Shown: positions 24,874 through 32,962 of the stretch, one piece after another
Position numbering within the stretch: position 1 is the first letter of the stretch
Layout of the letters: every line of letters starts with the position of its first letter
From: Alphaproteobacteria bacterium
GTDB lineage: Bacteria; Pseudomonadota; Alphaproteobacteria; Caulobacterales; Maricaulaceae
Direction: 5' to 3'
Assembly: GCA_016124205.1 (NCBI GenBank)
Contig: WGOD01000001.1
Span: 310,001 to 374,000 of the forward strand
Length of the DNA stretch: 64,000 bases
Program-made: the position numbers and the translations under genes
Notes under the pieces: model-generated
What the model was told of the DNA's origin: nothing
The model's database searches: none
The model's input: the letters and a program-made list of their open reading frames with translations, nothing else

Positions 24874-26205
24874 TCAGCCATTCTTCAGTTCGGGCGGCAG
24901 CTTGCCATGCCGTATGAGCGAGCTGGCGACGAACAACGCCCCCAGTGCGGCTCCGGGATCCTCCGGCGGAATGAAGTCCACCGCGGATTCCTCACCCTGT
25001 TTGTGCGCTTCCATGACCGATTTGACCAGATGGGCCAGCGCCGGGGCATCGAATGTCGCCTTGGCGAGCTCGGTCAGCCGGTCGAATGTGCTGCGATCAT
25101 CGTCCTTGCCGTCGGTGAGGTCTTCCCAAGCCTGGTGCAGACGTTGCGGATAATCCTCATGTGCGGCGGCGTCCTGGGCGGCGGCGAGGAACCAGAAGAA
25201 GGGGACTTTTGATTTCCGGCCGATTTCGGCTTCGCGCGGTTCGTCGCAGCGGCCTTCCGTGGCAAGCTGATACCAGAGCCAGGGATATTCGATGCCGCTG
25301 GCGATCGAGTGGAACAAGCCCGCCCAGAAGCGTGCATTGACCTCGATCAGGCAGGGTCGCTCATCTTCCTTGCCGGTCCAGCGATAGTCGATCTCGCATA
25401 CGCCGTTCCATTGGAGGGACTTCATCAGCGGACGGGCTTCCTTCAGGAAGGGCGCGTCGTCGACGGTTTCCCGCAGCACGCCCGCTCCCGTCCCCTTCGG
25501 ATAGGACTGGAGGTTTCGATAGGCCATGTGCGCGACGATCTCGCCGTCATGGCACAGGACGCAGAAACAATAATCTTCGCCCTCGACGAACTCCTGAAGA
25601 ATCGGGAGCGGCTCGTCCTCGGGATGATCGTCCAGATGCGCTTTGAGCGCGTCATGATCGTCATGCCGTTCGATCCCCCGGCCTCCGACGCCCTCGGCCG
25701 GTTTTGTCAGGGCCGGGAGCGGAATCGAGCTGATGGCATCCTCGTGATCGGGATGACCTTCAAGATTGACCGCCTTGGGCGCACGAACGCCGGCGCGCTC
25801 GGCCGTCTCGATCAGCTGGTCCTTGGGTTCAACTCCGGAGATTGCCTCCCAGGGCGGCGCGGCCACGGTGATCACGCCGCGAAAACGGTGAGCGTTACGG
25901 GCGATCAGCTTGGTTTCCCGGAAAACCGGCATCAGCACGTAGGGACGGTCGTCCTCCGGCGCATGCTTTTCAGCGATCGCGACAAGGTCGTCGATGAACC
26001 CTTCCGGGTCCTCGTCGAAGTCCCGGTGCACGGCATAGTCGCTGCAGTAGCGCGAGTGCTGGGTCACGGTCAGGTCGATGGAGTCGCAGCCGATGACGTC
26101 AACACCGCGGTCGTTCAGGACCTGGGCGGCGGCGAGGCTCATGAGGCTGCGGCCATAAGTCAGGATGACCCGGCCGTGCGGTTCGTTCGAAGCGTCTTCG
26201 TTCAT
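24874..26205 (-). CDS. ATP-grasp domain carboxylate-amine ligase-like protein
   Basis: 443 aa from ATG 26205; the track adds three codons from a TTG. An N-terminal pre-ATP-grasp Rossmann-like domain (RVILTYGRSLMSLAAAQVL) is followed by the ATP-grasp core with PALTKPAEGVGGRGI, LQEFVEGEDYCFCVL and the metal site CLIEVNARFWAGL. The C-terminal 120 residues are helical and unassigned. ATP-grasp ligases join a carboxylate to an amine or other nucleophile. The substrate is unknown. It lies in an operon between a small membrane protein and a C26 hydrolase, under a predicted EcfG promoter. Confidence 0.85.
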   Translation of the reverse strand: MNEDASNEPHGRVILTYGRSLMSLAAAQVLNDRGVDVIGCDSIDLTVTQHSRYCSDYAVHRDFDEDPEGFIDDLVAIAEKHAPEDDRPYVLMPVFRETKLIARNAHRFRGVITVAAPPWEAISGVEPKDQLIETAERAGVRAPKAVNLEGHPDHEDAISSIPLPALTKPAEGVGGRGIERHDDHDALKAHLDDHPEDEPLPILQEFVEGEDYCFCVLCHDGEIVAHMAYRNLQSYPKGTGAGVLRETVDDAPFLKEARPLMKSLQWNGVCEIDYRWTGKEDERPCLIEVNARFWAGLFHSIASGIEYPWLWYQLATEGRCDEPREAEIGRKSKVPFFWFLAAAQDAAAHEDYPQRLHQAWEDLTDGKDDDRSTFDRLTELAKATFDAPALAHLVKSVMEAHKQGEESAVDFIPPEDPGAALGALFVASSLIRHGKLPPELKNG

Positions 26206-26221
26206 TTGGTTCAATCCGGAA

Positions 26222-26566
26222 TCAGGCGCGGGCTGGGGCCGCGATCAGACGGGGACGTTCAGGCAGGGTCGATTGCAGGACACGGGCAAGGCAGGCCGGG
26301 CTGAAGCGTTCCGCAATGTTGAGCGTGCGGTCGATCGGCGCGAAGCGGGTGCGCAGATCCCGAACGACGCGGGCGACAGTCGGGCTGGCACTGATGAGGG
26401 TGACCAGACCGCTTGCCATCAGGACGACGCCGAAGGGCAGGGGGGTGATCGCGATCGTCACACCCAGCACGGTCAGGAGGCCGCCGGCTGCAATCGCAAT
26501 GATGCGCGCGGCTTCCTGAAACCAGGAAGCGCCAACAGGGCGCGGATATGACGAGCGATGTTCCAT
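26222..26566 (-). CDS. Small membrane protein, PGPGW-like
   Basis: 114 aa with two TM helices (IIAIAAGGLLTVLGVTIAITPLPFG and VLMASGLVTLIS) and a basic helix VARVVRDLRTRFAPIDRTL. The TPLPFGVVLMASGL pattern resembles the PGPGW transmembrane family (TIGR02611-like). The predicted EcfG promoter ends only 8 bases before the ATG, so the mRNA would be nearly leaderless if this start is right. It heads the operon with the ATP-grasp and C26 genes (17-base gap). Confidence 0.7.
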   Translation of the reverse strand: MEHRSSYPRPVGASWFQEAARIIAIAAGGLLTVLGVTIAITPLPFGVVLMASGLVTLISASPTVARVVRDLRTRFAPIDRTLNIAERFSPACLARVLQSTLPERPRLIAAPARA

Positions 26567-26574
26567 GGCAGATC

Positions 26575-26600
26575 AACGTTCAGCCGGAACGGCAAGTTCC
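26575..26600 (-). promoter_or_regulatory. Predicted EcfG promoter (GGAAC-N17-CGTT)
   Basis: Minus strand GGAAC (26600-26596), 17 bases, CGTT (26578-26575), an exact consensus. It heads the membrane protein/ATP-grasp/C26 operon. Confidence 0.75.
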
Positions 26601-26631
26601 CGATTCGAAGCGCGATTTCCGGCTCTGTGGC

Positions 26632-26660
26632 AAAAAAACACCCCGCCGAAATGGCGGGGT
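26632..26660 (-). terminator. Terminator of the 26690-27794 stress operon
   Basis: On the minus strand ACACCCCGCC and GGCGGGGTGT form a 10-bp stem with a 5-base loop followed by seven Ts. Confidence 0.88.
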
Positions 26661-26689
26661 GTTCTCAAGCAGTACAGGTGTCGAGCCGG

Positions 26690-27052
26690 TCAGAGGAAGC
26701 GCCGGATCGCCATCATCGCGAGACCGGGATGGCGGGCGAGCAATGCGCCCAATCCGACCATGACACTGATGCTTTCGAACGGCCGCCGTGTAATGGCCGC
26801 TTCCGCGACCGCGAGCAGGCCGCCGGATTGCGACGGGGCCGGCTCTTCTTCCTTCGGTGGTTCCGACTTGTTCAGAACCAGCGCGATGAGCGCCGATAGC
26901 GACGCGATCAGCAGAAAGGCGATCGCGACGATCATGCTCGCGAAGCTCGCCCCCCAGTTGGCATCCAGCCAGGTCCAGAGCGCGTGCGTTCCGAATATGA
27001 TCGCCACGATCGGTCCGATCAGCGCGATGACGATGAGAAGTCCTCGCATCAT
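26690..27052 (-). CDS. Hypothetical membrane protein with two N-terminal TM helices
   Basis: 120 aa. TM helices at about 4-24 and 36-60 (SMIVAIAFLLIASLSALIALVLN), then an acidic/proline linker (EPPKEEEPAPSQ) and a C-terminal segment [34 protein letters not shown] that may also associate with the membrane. It resembles phage-holin-superfamily/DUF1469-like partners of DUF883 proteins, though I cannot assign it firmly. It lies 6 bases after the DUF883 gene. Confidence 0.7.
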   Translation of the reverse strand: MMRGLLIVIALIGPIVAIIFGTHALWTWLDANWGASFASMIVAIAFLLIASLSALIALVLNKSEPPKEEEPAPSQSGGLLAVAEAAITRRPFESISVMVGLGALLARHPGLAMMAIRRFL

Positions 27053-27058
27053 GTCGCC

Positions 27059-27310
27059 CTACCGGCGCAGCATCAGGGCTCCGAGAAAGCCCGCGCCTAG
27101 CGCGATGCCGCACGCGGCAAGCGGGTTTTCGCGGATCATTTCACGGGTTCGATCCTCGGTCTGCTCGACCTGCTGACCCGCCTTCTTCGCGAGCTTCTTC
27201 GTCGTGTCGACGCCTTGTTCGACCTCGGCTTCCGCCAGCTGGGCAAGGTCCTGAACGAGCTTGTTCACGTCCTTGCGCAGGGCGGCCAGATCCTTCTGGA
27301 TGTCAGCCAT
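27059..27310 (-). CDS. DUF883/ElaB-YqjD-like membrane-anchored protein
   Basis: 83 aa from ATG 27310, with GAGGAG 6 bases upstream. The track start at 27355 adds a poorly supported extension. A long amphipathic coiled-coil helix (KDLAALRKDVNKLVQDLAQLAEAEVEQ) ends in RTREMIRENPLAACGIALGAGFLGALMLRR, the C-terminal TM signature of ElaB/YqjD proteins. E. coli members bind ribosomes at the inner membrane in stationary phase. It belongs to a stress operon. Confidence 0.85.
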   Translation of the reverse strand: MADIQKDLAALRKDVNKLVQDLAQLAEAEVEQGVDTTKKLAKKAGQQVEQTEDRTREMIRENPLAACGIALGAGFLGALMLRR

Positions 27311-27375
27311 TTCGGGCTCCTCTGATTTTCTGTTGGCAGCGGGTTGGCGCGCCATCTTCTCTCTCCATTCACGGC

Positions 27376-27570
27376 TTACTGGCGGCCCGGATCGTCGTCC
27401 GTGGCCTCGTCGACATTCTCGCCGGCTTCCTCGAACGTATCGGTGTTCTCGCCGGTCACTTCCTCGACGGCGTCATCGACATCTTCGCCGGCATTCTCGG
27501 CAGGGCCGTCATTGCAGGCCGTCAGCATGGCGGCGGCGAGGATGGTGGCAGACAGGGATGCGTATTTCAT
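27376..27570 (-). CDS. Entericidin-like acidic lipoprotein
   Basis: 64 aa from ATG 27570, with lipobox MLTACND near residue 19. A very acidic tail built of VDDAVEEVTGENTDTFEEAGENVDEATDD repeats follows, like an enlarged entericidin. It is preceded by a DUF1328 gene, the same gene pair as at 16945/17147, so this looks like a duplicated stress module. It is transcribed from the EcfG promoter at 27846. Confidence 0.78.
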   Translation of the reverse strand: MKYASLSATILAAAMLTACNDGPAENAGEDVDDAVEEVTGENTDTFEEAGENVDEATDDDPGRQ

Positions 27571-27617
27571 CGTGTATCTCCTTGCGGGATCGGTGAGTGA
27601 GCTTCGGTCTTCAACCG

Positions 27618-27794
27618 TCAGACGCGGGGGCCACGGCCGCGCAGGGCACCGCCCAGCGCCGCGATGATCGCGATGATCAGGAAGACGAAGAAAATGATCT
27701 TGGCGATGCCGGCCGCGCTGGCGGCAATTCCGCCGAAACCGAAGACTGCGGCCACAAGGGCAATCACCAGAAATATAAGGGCCCAACGGAGCAT
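27618..27794 (-). CDS. DUF1328 family small membrane protein
   Basis: 58 aa, not in the ORF track. ATG 27794 gives [22 protein letters not shown]...RGPRV with two TM helices and FGFGGIAAS. It is a close paralogue of the gene at 17147 with the same start, turn and PRV end. AAAAGGAG lies upstream and an exact EcfG promoter at 27846-27870. It heads a minus-strand run with the entericidin-like, DUF883 and 26690 genes. Confidence 0.9.
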   Translation of the reverse strand: MLRWALIFLVIALVAAVFGFGGIAASAAGIAKIIFFVFLIIAIIAALGGALRGRGPRV

Positions 27795-27845
27795 GCCGTT
27801 CTCCTTTTCGTTGACCGGACGGAAGTGCCCGGTGTCGAGGCAAAG

Positions 27846-27870
27846 AACGTGCGCTGTTCGGAAAAGTTCC
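27846..27870 (-). promoter_or_regulatory. Predicted EcfG promoter (GGAAC-N16-CGTT)
   Basis: Minus strand GGAAC (27870-27866), 16 bases, CGTT (27849-27846). An exact consensus driving the DUF1328 operon; divergent from the promoter at 27889. Confidence 0.8.
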
Positions 27871-27888
27871 TGCGGCTCTGAAAGAAAT

Positions 27889-27914
27889 GGAACGAAAATT
27901 CATTTACTTGCGTT
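27889..27914 (+). promoter_or_regulatory. Predicted EcfG promoter (GGAAC-N17-CGTT)
   Basis: GGAAC at 27889-27893 and CGTT at 27911-27914, spacer 17, an exact consensus about 45 bases before the lipid-kinase-like gene at 27960. Confidence 0.8.
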
Positions 27915-27959
27915 TGCTGCGGGAGCGGGCCCATGGCCGTGCAATGACGGACGGACATT

Positions 27960-28904
27960 TTGGAAACTGACACGCAAACCAGATCGGCGCGGGATACCGC
28001 GCGGGACAAGCTTCGGGTCGCCCTGATCGTGAATTCACGCAGCGGAAGCCTCGTCGAGGAGGACGCTGAAGCGGCCATCGCGTCGCTGAAAGAGGCATGT
28101 CAATCAAACCTGATCGACGTATTCGAAGTCTCCGACGATTTCGAGGCGGCGTGCGCTGCCGCGCATGAGTGCGGTGCGGACGTCATCGCCATTGCCGGCG
28201 GCGATGGCACGGCCCGGTCCGTCATGCAGATGCTGGCTCAGCGGGGATGCCGTTCGGCCCTGGTGCCCCTGCCTCTTGGAACCGCCAACATCCTGCCGCA
28301 CCGCTTGTATGGGGACCGCGATCCGGAAACCATCATGTCCGAGCTGGAAGACTATGTCGTCGGCGACATCGATGCGGGCGTGATCAACGGCCAGTTCTTC
28401 ATCGTCGCCGCCGCGGTCGGCTTTCCGGCCGTTCTGGGCCGCGCCCGGGAAGCGATGCGGCCCGGTGGCAGTCCCAACGCCTTGTCGACGACCTGGCGCC
28501 GGACCCGGGTGGCGTTCAAACACATGTTCATCCCCCGGATCCGTTTCAAAATGCGCTCGGCGGGCGCGGCCACGCGCTTTCGCGCTAGCGGCGCCTTCTT
28601 CGCGATCAACGATTCCCTGTCCGGTTTCGCCGGGATCGACCCGCCGGAGACGGAGAAACCCGTACTGCAATGCATTGCCTTCCGCCTGCGTGGCATGTGG
28701 GATTTCTTCGGCCTGGGGATCGAGGCGCTTTTCCGCGGCTTGGGTCAAAGCCGCAGAACGCGCATACTCGAGGGCGAACGGGTCGTGATGACGTCGCGCC
28801 GGGCACTCCCGGTCATGCTCGATGGTGAGCCGGCCTTCGCTCATAATCACGCGCGCATTCGCGTGGCCCCGAAAGCCGTCAGGGTGCTCAGACCTCCGGA
28901 ATGA
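27960..28904 (+). CDS. Diacylglycerol kinase family (YegS/LCB5-like) protein
   Basis: 314 aa from a TTG; no in-frame ATG lies before the catalytic core, so the TTG or another rare start must be used. IVNSRSGS, AGGDGTARSV and LPLGTANILPH are the phosphate and nucleotide motifs of the DAGK catalytic domain. The C-terminal beta-sandwich includes FFAINDSLSGFAG. The family phosphorylates diacylglycerol or sphingoid lipids at the inner membrane. It has an exact EcfG promoter and overlaps the next gene by 4 bases. Confidence 0.87.
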   Translation: METDTQTRSARDTARDKLRVALIVNSRSGSLVEEDAEAAIASLKEACQSNLIDVFEVSDDFEAACAAAHECGADVIAIAGGDGTARSVMQMLAQRGCRSALVPLPLGTANILPHRLYGDRDPETIMSELEDYVVGDIDAGVINGQFFIVAAAVGFPAVLGRAREAMRPGGSPNALSTTWRRTRVAFKHMFIPRIRFKMRSAGAATRFRASGAFFAINDSLSGFAGIDPPETEKPVLQCIAFRLRGMWDFFGLGIEALFRGLGQSRRTRILEGERVVMTSRRALPVMLDGEPAFAHNHARIRVAPKAVRVLRPPE

Positions 28905-29731
28905 TCCGTCTCCTGCATATCGCCGATCTTCACTTCGGCCGCGAACATCGGCCGCTGGTCGATGCCTTCACCGAGTACTGCGTGTCATCGCCACCCGATC
29001 TGATCGTCGCGACTGGCGACTTCACCCAGGGCGCGAGGCGCAAGGAATTCGCCGCCGCCCGGCAGTTCTTCGATGCCTTGCCCAGCCCGGTCATTGGAGC
29101 TCCCGGCAATCACGATGTGCCGTCGCGCGCCCTCGACCATCGGTTCTTTACGCCGTGGCAGCGCTTCGAGCGCGTGCTGGGCGGTCGGATCGACCCGAGG
29201 GTCCAGACCGACATCGTGCTGGGCGAAACCCTGCACACCGCACGCCGCGCACAGATGCGGCTCGACTGGTCGCTCGGCCGGGTGTCTCGTGCCGACGCGC
29301 TTATTCTGTCGCGAAAGCTGGAAGCGGGCGCTCAGCCCGTGAAATTCGTGGCCTGTCACCATCCGCTGATTGCGCCGGGCGGATCGCGCGGCCGGGCCAA
29401 AACCAAGCGCGGTGAAGATGCTGCTGATATCCTCGCGCAATCCGCCGATCTGGTGTTGACCGGCCATTTGCATGAGACCTTCGCGCTGCCGCGGGAAGGC
29501 ATGGGTCATGTGTGCTGGTTCGTCGGCGCGTCCACGACGTTCTCCGAACGGACGCGCGACGAGCCCTCCGGTTTCAACGAGATCCTGATCGAAGCTGACC
29601 GGATGGAATTGATCCACCACGAGAGCCGCGAGGCGAAATCATTCGTTCCGGCCCGGCGCTACGAGCTGCCCCGGCGGCCCGGTGACAGCCCGCCAAAGGC
29701 CGTCGACCTCAGTGATCACGCAGCGCGCTGA
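28901..29731 (+). CDS. Calcineurin-like metallophosphoesterase
   Basis: 276 aa with all five family motifs: DLHFGREH, ATGDFTQGA, APGNHDVP, VACHHPLI and TGHLHETF. These bind a di-metal centre that hydrolyses phosphoesters, such as UDP-diacylglucosamine-like or cyclic nucleotides in related clades. The ATG overlaps the lipid-kinase stop (ATGA), so the two are one transcript and may act on the same lipid pathway. The substrate is not determined. Confidence 0.9.
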   Translation: MIRLLHIADLHFGREHRPLVDAFTEYCVSSPPDLIVATGDFTQGARRKEFAAARQFFDALPSPVIGAPGNHDVPSRALDHRFFTPWQRFERVLGGRIDPRVQTDIVLGETLHTARRAQMRLDWSLGRVSRADALILSRKLEAGAQPVKFVACHHPLIAPGGSRGRAKTKRGEDAADILAQSADLVLTGHLHETFALPREGMGHVCWFVGASTTFSERTRDEPSGFNEILIEADRMELIHHESREAKSFVPARRYELPRRPGDSPPKAVDLSDHAAR

Positions 29732-29969
29732 TCAGCTCGTCCTTCGACATGTCCGACCGCCCTTCGATGCCGATCTCCTGCGCCCGGTCGTAAAGGTCTT
29801 CCTTCGACCAATCCTCATAGGGCGCGTGCTGGCCACCGGTTTTCGACGGCTTGTCTCCGGCGGCTTTCGCATTGGCGATCCGCGCCGCCTTTTCCTTGCT
29901 CATGCCGTCGTCGCGGAGCTCTTCGTAGAGCTTGTCATTCTTGATCGATGAACCATGATCCTTGGTCAT
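29709..29969 (-). CDS. Small Rho-N/SAP-like protein (DUF7218-type)
   Basis: An 86-aa soluble, charged protein. The N-terminal MTKDHGSSIKNDKLYEELRDDGMSKEKAARIANA is the conserved part of a widespread small stress-protein family. The C-terminal SKEDLYDRAQEIGIEGRSDMSKDELISALR matches the Rho termination factor N-terminal/SAP helix pair. Its last 23 bases overlap the end of the phosphoesterase gene. A weak EcfG-like site (GGAAC-N16-CATT) lies at 30019-30043. Confidence 0.82.
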   Translation of the reverse strand: MTKDHGSSIKNDKLYEELRDDGMSKEKAARIANAKAAGDKPSKTGGQHAPYEDWSKEDLYDRAQEIGIEGRSDMSKDELISALRDH

Positions 29970-30044
29970 AGAACTGCACCTCTCTTGATCGCGGCCCGGA
30001 GTGGGCCTTCAGTGAGGAAATGAGCGGCCGGGCAGGGGGTTCCG

Positions 30045-30692
30045 ATGAGCGGTGAGGCAATGCAGGACGGGGTCGACGTCTACTGGTCGTTTCGATCGCC
30101 CTATTCCTATCTGGCCACAAAGCGCCTGCGCGCCATGTCGGAAACGCGCGACATTCCGATCCGGCCGCGTCCGGTCTATCCGCTGGCCGTTCGAGAACCG
30201 GGGTTTTTCAAACAGGTCCGGCCGCAATGGGTGCCGTATCTGATCAATGATGTGATGCGCCTTGCCGAGTATCTCGAGCGTCCGATCGGCATGCTCGACC
30301 CCGATCCGATTGTCATGGATCTCTCGACCGGCGAGGTGGAGGCCGACCAGCCGCATATCGGACGCCTTACGCGGCTCGGCATGCTGGCAACCGAAGAGGG
30401 GATCGCTCGCGGCTGGGCGTTTCTCGATGCGGTCTCGACCTGTATCTGGACAGGTCAGGCATGGACGAAGGACGGCGTGCTGGCCGAGGCGGTTGCCGCG
30501 GAAGGGTTCGACCTTGCCGCGATGGATGCGCGTGAAGCCGCCGAACGCGACCGCCTGGAAGCGGTCATCCGGGAGAACGAAGCCGAACAGGCCAAGCATC
30601 ATTGGGGCGTGCCGCTGATGGTCTATCGCGGCGAAGCCTTCTTCGGGCAGGATCGGCTCGACCTGCTGGAATGGCGTCTGGACGGGGGCTGA
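30045..30692 (+). CDS. 2-hydroxychromene-2-carboxylate isomerase/DSBA-like thioredoxin-fold protein
   Basis: 215 aa. The N-terminus VDVYWSFRSPYSYLATKRL is the hallmark of the HCCA isomerase (kappa-class GST-like) family, where the serine replaces the DsbA cysteine and activates glutathione. WGVPLMVYRGEAFFGQDRLDLLEW closes the thioredoxin fold. The substrate is unknown; relatives act in aromatic degradation. The neighbours give no pathway clue. Confidence 0.83.
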   Translation: MSGEAMQDGVDVYWSFRSPYSYLATKRLRAMSETRDIPIRPRPVYPLAVREPGFFKQVRPQWVPYLINDVMRLAEYLERPIGMLDPDPIVMDLSTGEVEADQPHIGRLTRLGMLATEEGIARGWAFLDAVSTCIWTGQAWTKDGVLAEAVAAEGFDLAAMDAREAAERDRLEAVIRENEAEQAKHHWGVPLMVYRGEAFFGQDRLDLLEWRLDGG

Positions 30693-30704
30693 GCGGAAAG
30701 GGTG

Positions 30705-31460
30705 TCAGTTCGCGAGAACCGAAAAATCGCGTTTGCCTTGCTCCCAGAGAAGGCGATCCTCGCAGGACGGCGCCTGCGTTTGGCCCGCAAGCTCCGGACA
30801 CGGAATCTCATTGAGCATGTCTGAAATGACGGTCAGCCGTGTCCGGCGCTTGCTGTTTGCCGGGATGACCCTCCAGGCCACGGGAGCGCTGGTCTCGGCC
30901 AGCATCCTGTTGCGCGCCTCCGAATAGGCGTCGAACTTTTCGAGCGCGACGGCGTCGATCGGACTGATCTTCCACCGGGTCAGCGGGCTGGTGTCCCGCT
31001 CGGCCAGGCGCTCGGCCTGCTCCTCCCGCGTGATGTCGAGATAGAATTTCATGAGATGGATGCCGGAATCCAGCAGCATCGTTTCGAACATGCCGACTTC
31101 CCTCAGGAAGGCCTCATATTCCTCCGGCGTGCAGAACCCCATGACGGGTTCGACGCCGGCGCGGTTGTACCAGGACCGGTTGAACAGCACGATTTCACCC
31201 GCTGCCGGCAGATACTGGACATAGCGCTGGAAGTACCAGGAGGTGCGGTCGCGATCTGAAGGCTTGCCCAGAGCCACGACGCGAATATCGCGCGGGCTCA
31301 GATGCTCGATGATGCGCTTGATGGTTCCGTCCTTGCCGGCGGCATCGCGGCCTTCGAACAGGATCACGACCTTGCGTCCGTGCTCGATCACGTCGCGCTG
31401 CAGCGAAACCAGCTGGATCTGAAGCCGGGTGAGCGCCTTCTTGTAGTCCGATTTTTTCAT
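30705..31460 (-). CDS. ppk2: Polyphosphate kinase 2 family protein
   Basis: 251 aa, single-domain PPK2. Walker A is FEGRDAAGKDGTIKR, the lid is DRTSWYFQRYVQYLP, and the Walker B region is FNRSWYNRAGVEPVMGFC. The family uses polyphosphate to phosphorylate NDPs or NMPs. It lies tail to tail with the HCCA-isomerase gene. The symbol follows family use; which nucleotide it prefers cannot be read from sequence. Confidence 0.92.
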   Translation of the reverse strand: MKKSDYKKALTRLQIQLVSLQRDVIEHGRKVVILFEGRDAAGKDGTIKRIIEHLSPRDIRVVALGKPSDRDRTSWYFQRYVQYLPAAGEIVLFNRSWYNRAGVEPVMGFCTPEEYEAFLREVGMFETMLLDSGIHLMKFYLDITREEQAERLAERDTSPLTRWKISPIDAVALEKFDAYSEARNRMLAETSAPVAWRVIPANSKRRTRLTVISDMLNEIPCPELAGQTQAPSCEDRLLWEQGKRDFSVLAN

Positions 31461-31537
31461 CAGGGCAGGCTAGCGCATTTCGCCGATATCTGGATAGCGA
31501 TCTTGACGCCGGGTCCGCGGCAACCGAGAGGACGGCC

Positions 31538-32737
31538 ATGTCGTCGGGCAATCTCCATCGAAACGTGGACGCACTGGTGATCGGCGCGGGGGCGGCCGGT
31601 CTGTTCTTTGCCGCTCGTGCGGGAGAGCGGGGCCTGTCGACCTGTGTGATCGATCATGCCGCCAAACCGGCCGAAAAAGTGCGGATCTCGGGCGGCGGCC
31701 GATGCAACTTCACGAATATCCACACGAGCCCGGAAAACTTCATCAGCGAAAATCCGCATTTCGCAAAATCGGCGCTGGCCCGCTTCACGCCGTGGGACTT
31801 CATCGACCGCCTCGATCGGCGGGGGATCACATGGCACGAGAAGACGCTCGGCCAGTTGTTCTGCGACGGGCGGTCCGCGGCAATCATCGACATGCTGCTG
31901 GATGATGTGCGGGCCGCAGGCGGCGAGTTGCGGCTGAACACGTCCGTTCAAACCGTGGAAAAGACGGGGGGCGTATTTCGTGTCGAGACCACCAGTGGTG
32001 CGATCGATTGCCGGCGGCTGATCGTGGCGAGCGGTGGCCTTTCCATACCGAAGATGGGCGCGACCGGGCTGGCCTATGACATTGCTCGGCAGTTCGGCCA
32101 TTCCGTGATTACGCCGCGCCCCGCTCTCGTGCCTTTCACCTTCGAAGGCCGGGCCAAGGAGGACTTCGCCTCGATTTCGGGGGTCGCCTGCCCGGTCTCG
32201 GCGCGCAACGAGCGGGCAGGCTTTGACGAAGCGATGCTGTTCACCCATCGCGGCCTGTCCGGCCCCGCCATCCTGCAGATCTCGTCATACTGGCGGGAAG
32301 GGGAGGATGTGCGGGTGGATATGCTGGCCGGGCGGGATGCCGTGGCCGAGCTGACGGCGTTCAAGGCCGCCCATCCGATGAAGGCGCTGACGACGGCGCT
32401 CGAGACCCTACTGCCGGCCCGCCTGGTTTCGCTGCTCGCGGCGCGCGGCGAACTTCCCGAAGTCGCGCGCATGGCCGACATCTCCCATGCCGCAATCGCG
32501 GCCTTGGTCACCCACCTGTCGGACTGGCCGGTCAGACCGTCCGGGACGGAAGGCTGGCGCACGGCCGAGGTGACAGCGGGCGGGATCGATACCGGCGAAT
32601 TGTCATCGAAGACGATGGAGAGCCGCCTTGTGCCCGGCCTCTATTTCATCGGCGAATGCGTCGATGTGACCGGCTGGCTCGGCGGCTATAATTTCCAGTG
32701 GGCCTGGGCCAGCGCACACGCGGCGGCGAACGGATAG
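31538..32737 (+). CDS. NAD(P)/FAD-dependent oxidoreductase, HI0933/BaiN family
   Basis: A 399-aa flavoprotein. GAGAAGLFFAARAGERG binds FAD, and RISGGGRCNFTNI is the family signature. ARFTPWDFIDRLDRRGI and the C-terminal GLYFIGECVDVTGWLGGYNFQWAWASAHAA match the HI0933 family. BaiN members are linked to bile-acid dehydroxylation, but most are uncharacterised housekeeping proteins. It stands alone before tRNA-Ser. Confidence 0.9.
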   Translation: MSSGNLHRNVDALVIGAGAAGLFFAARAGERGLSTCVIDHAAKPAEKVRISGGGRCNFTNIHTSPENFISENPHFAKSALARFTPWDFIDRLDRRGITWHEKTLGQLFCDGRSAAIIDMLLDDVRAAGGELRLNTSVQTVEKTGGVFRVETTSGAIDCRRLIVASGGLSIPKMGATGLAYDIARQFGHSVITPRPALVPFTFEGRAKEDFASISGVACPVSARNERAGFDEAMLFTHRGLSGPAILQISSYWREGEDVRVDMLAGRDAVAELTAFKAAHPMKALTTALETLLPARLVSLLAARGELPEVARMADISHAAIAALVTHLSDWPVRPSGTEGWRTAEVTAGGIDTGELSSKTMESRLVPGLYFIGECVDVTGWLGGYNFQWAWASAHAAANG

Positions 32738-32741
32738 CGCA

Positions 32742-32829
<88 letters not shown>

Positions 32830-32962
32830 GGCGCTCCCCAATTAGCGGGGTCGGGCCTACGGGCGCAACCGTGATGAACCGCCATCTGGAAAGGCGGCTT
32901 ACTCTGCGATAACCATTTGCGGGGAGACTGGGGCAAGGCTTGCGCAATACGGGCGAGGGGTC

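Noticed and set aside
30019-30043. GGAAC-N16-CATT upstream of the 29709-29969 gene as an EcfG promoter
   Set aside because: The mismatch falls in the key G of the -10 element and the site overlaps the start of the divergent gene, so I do not list it as a promoter.
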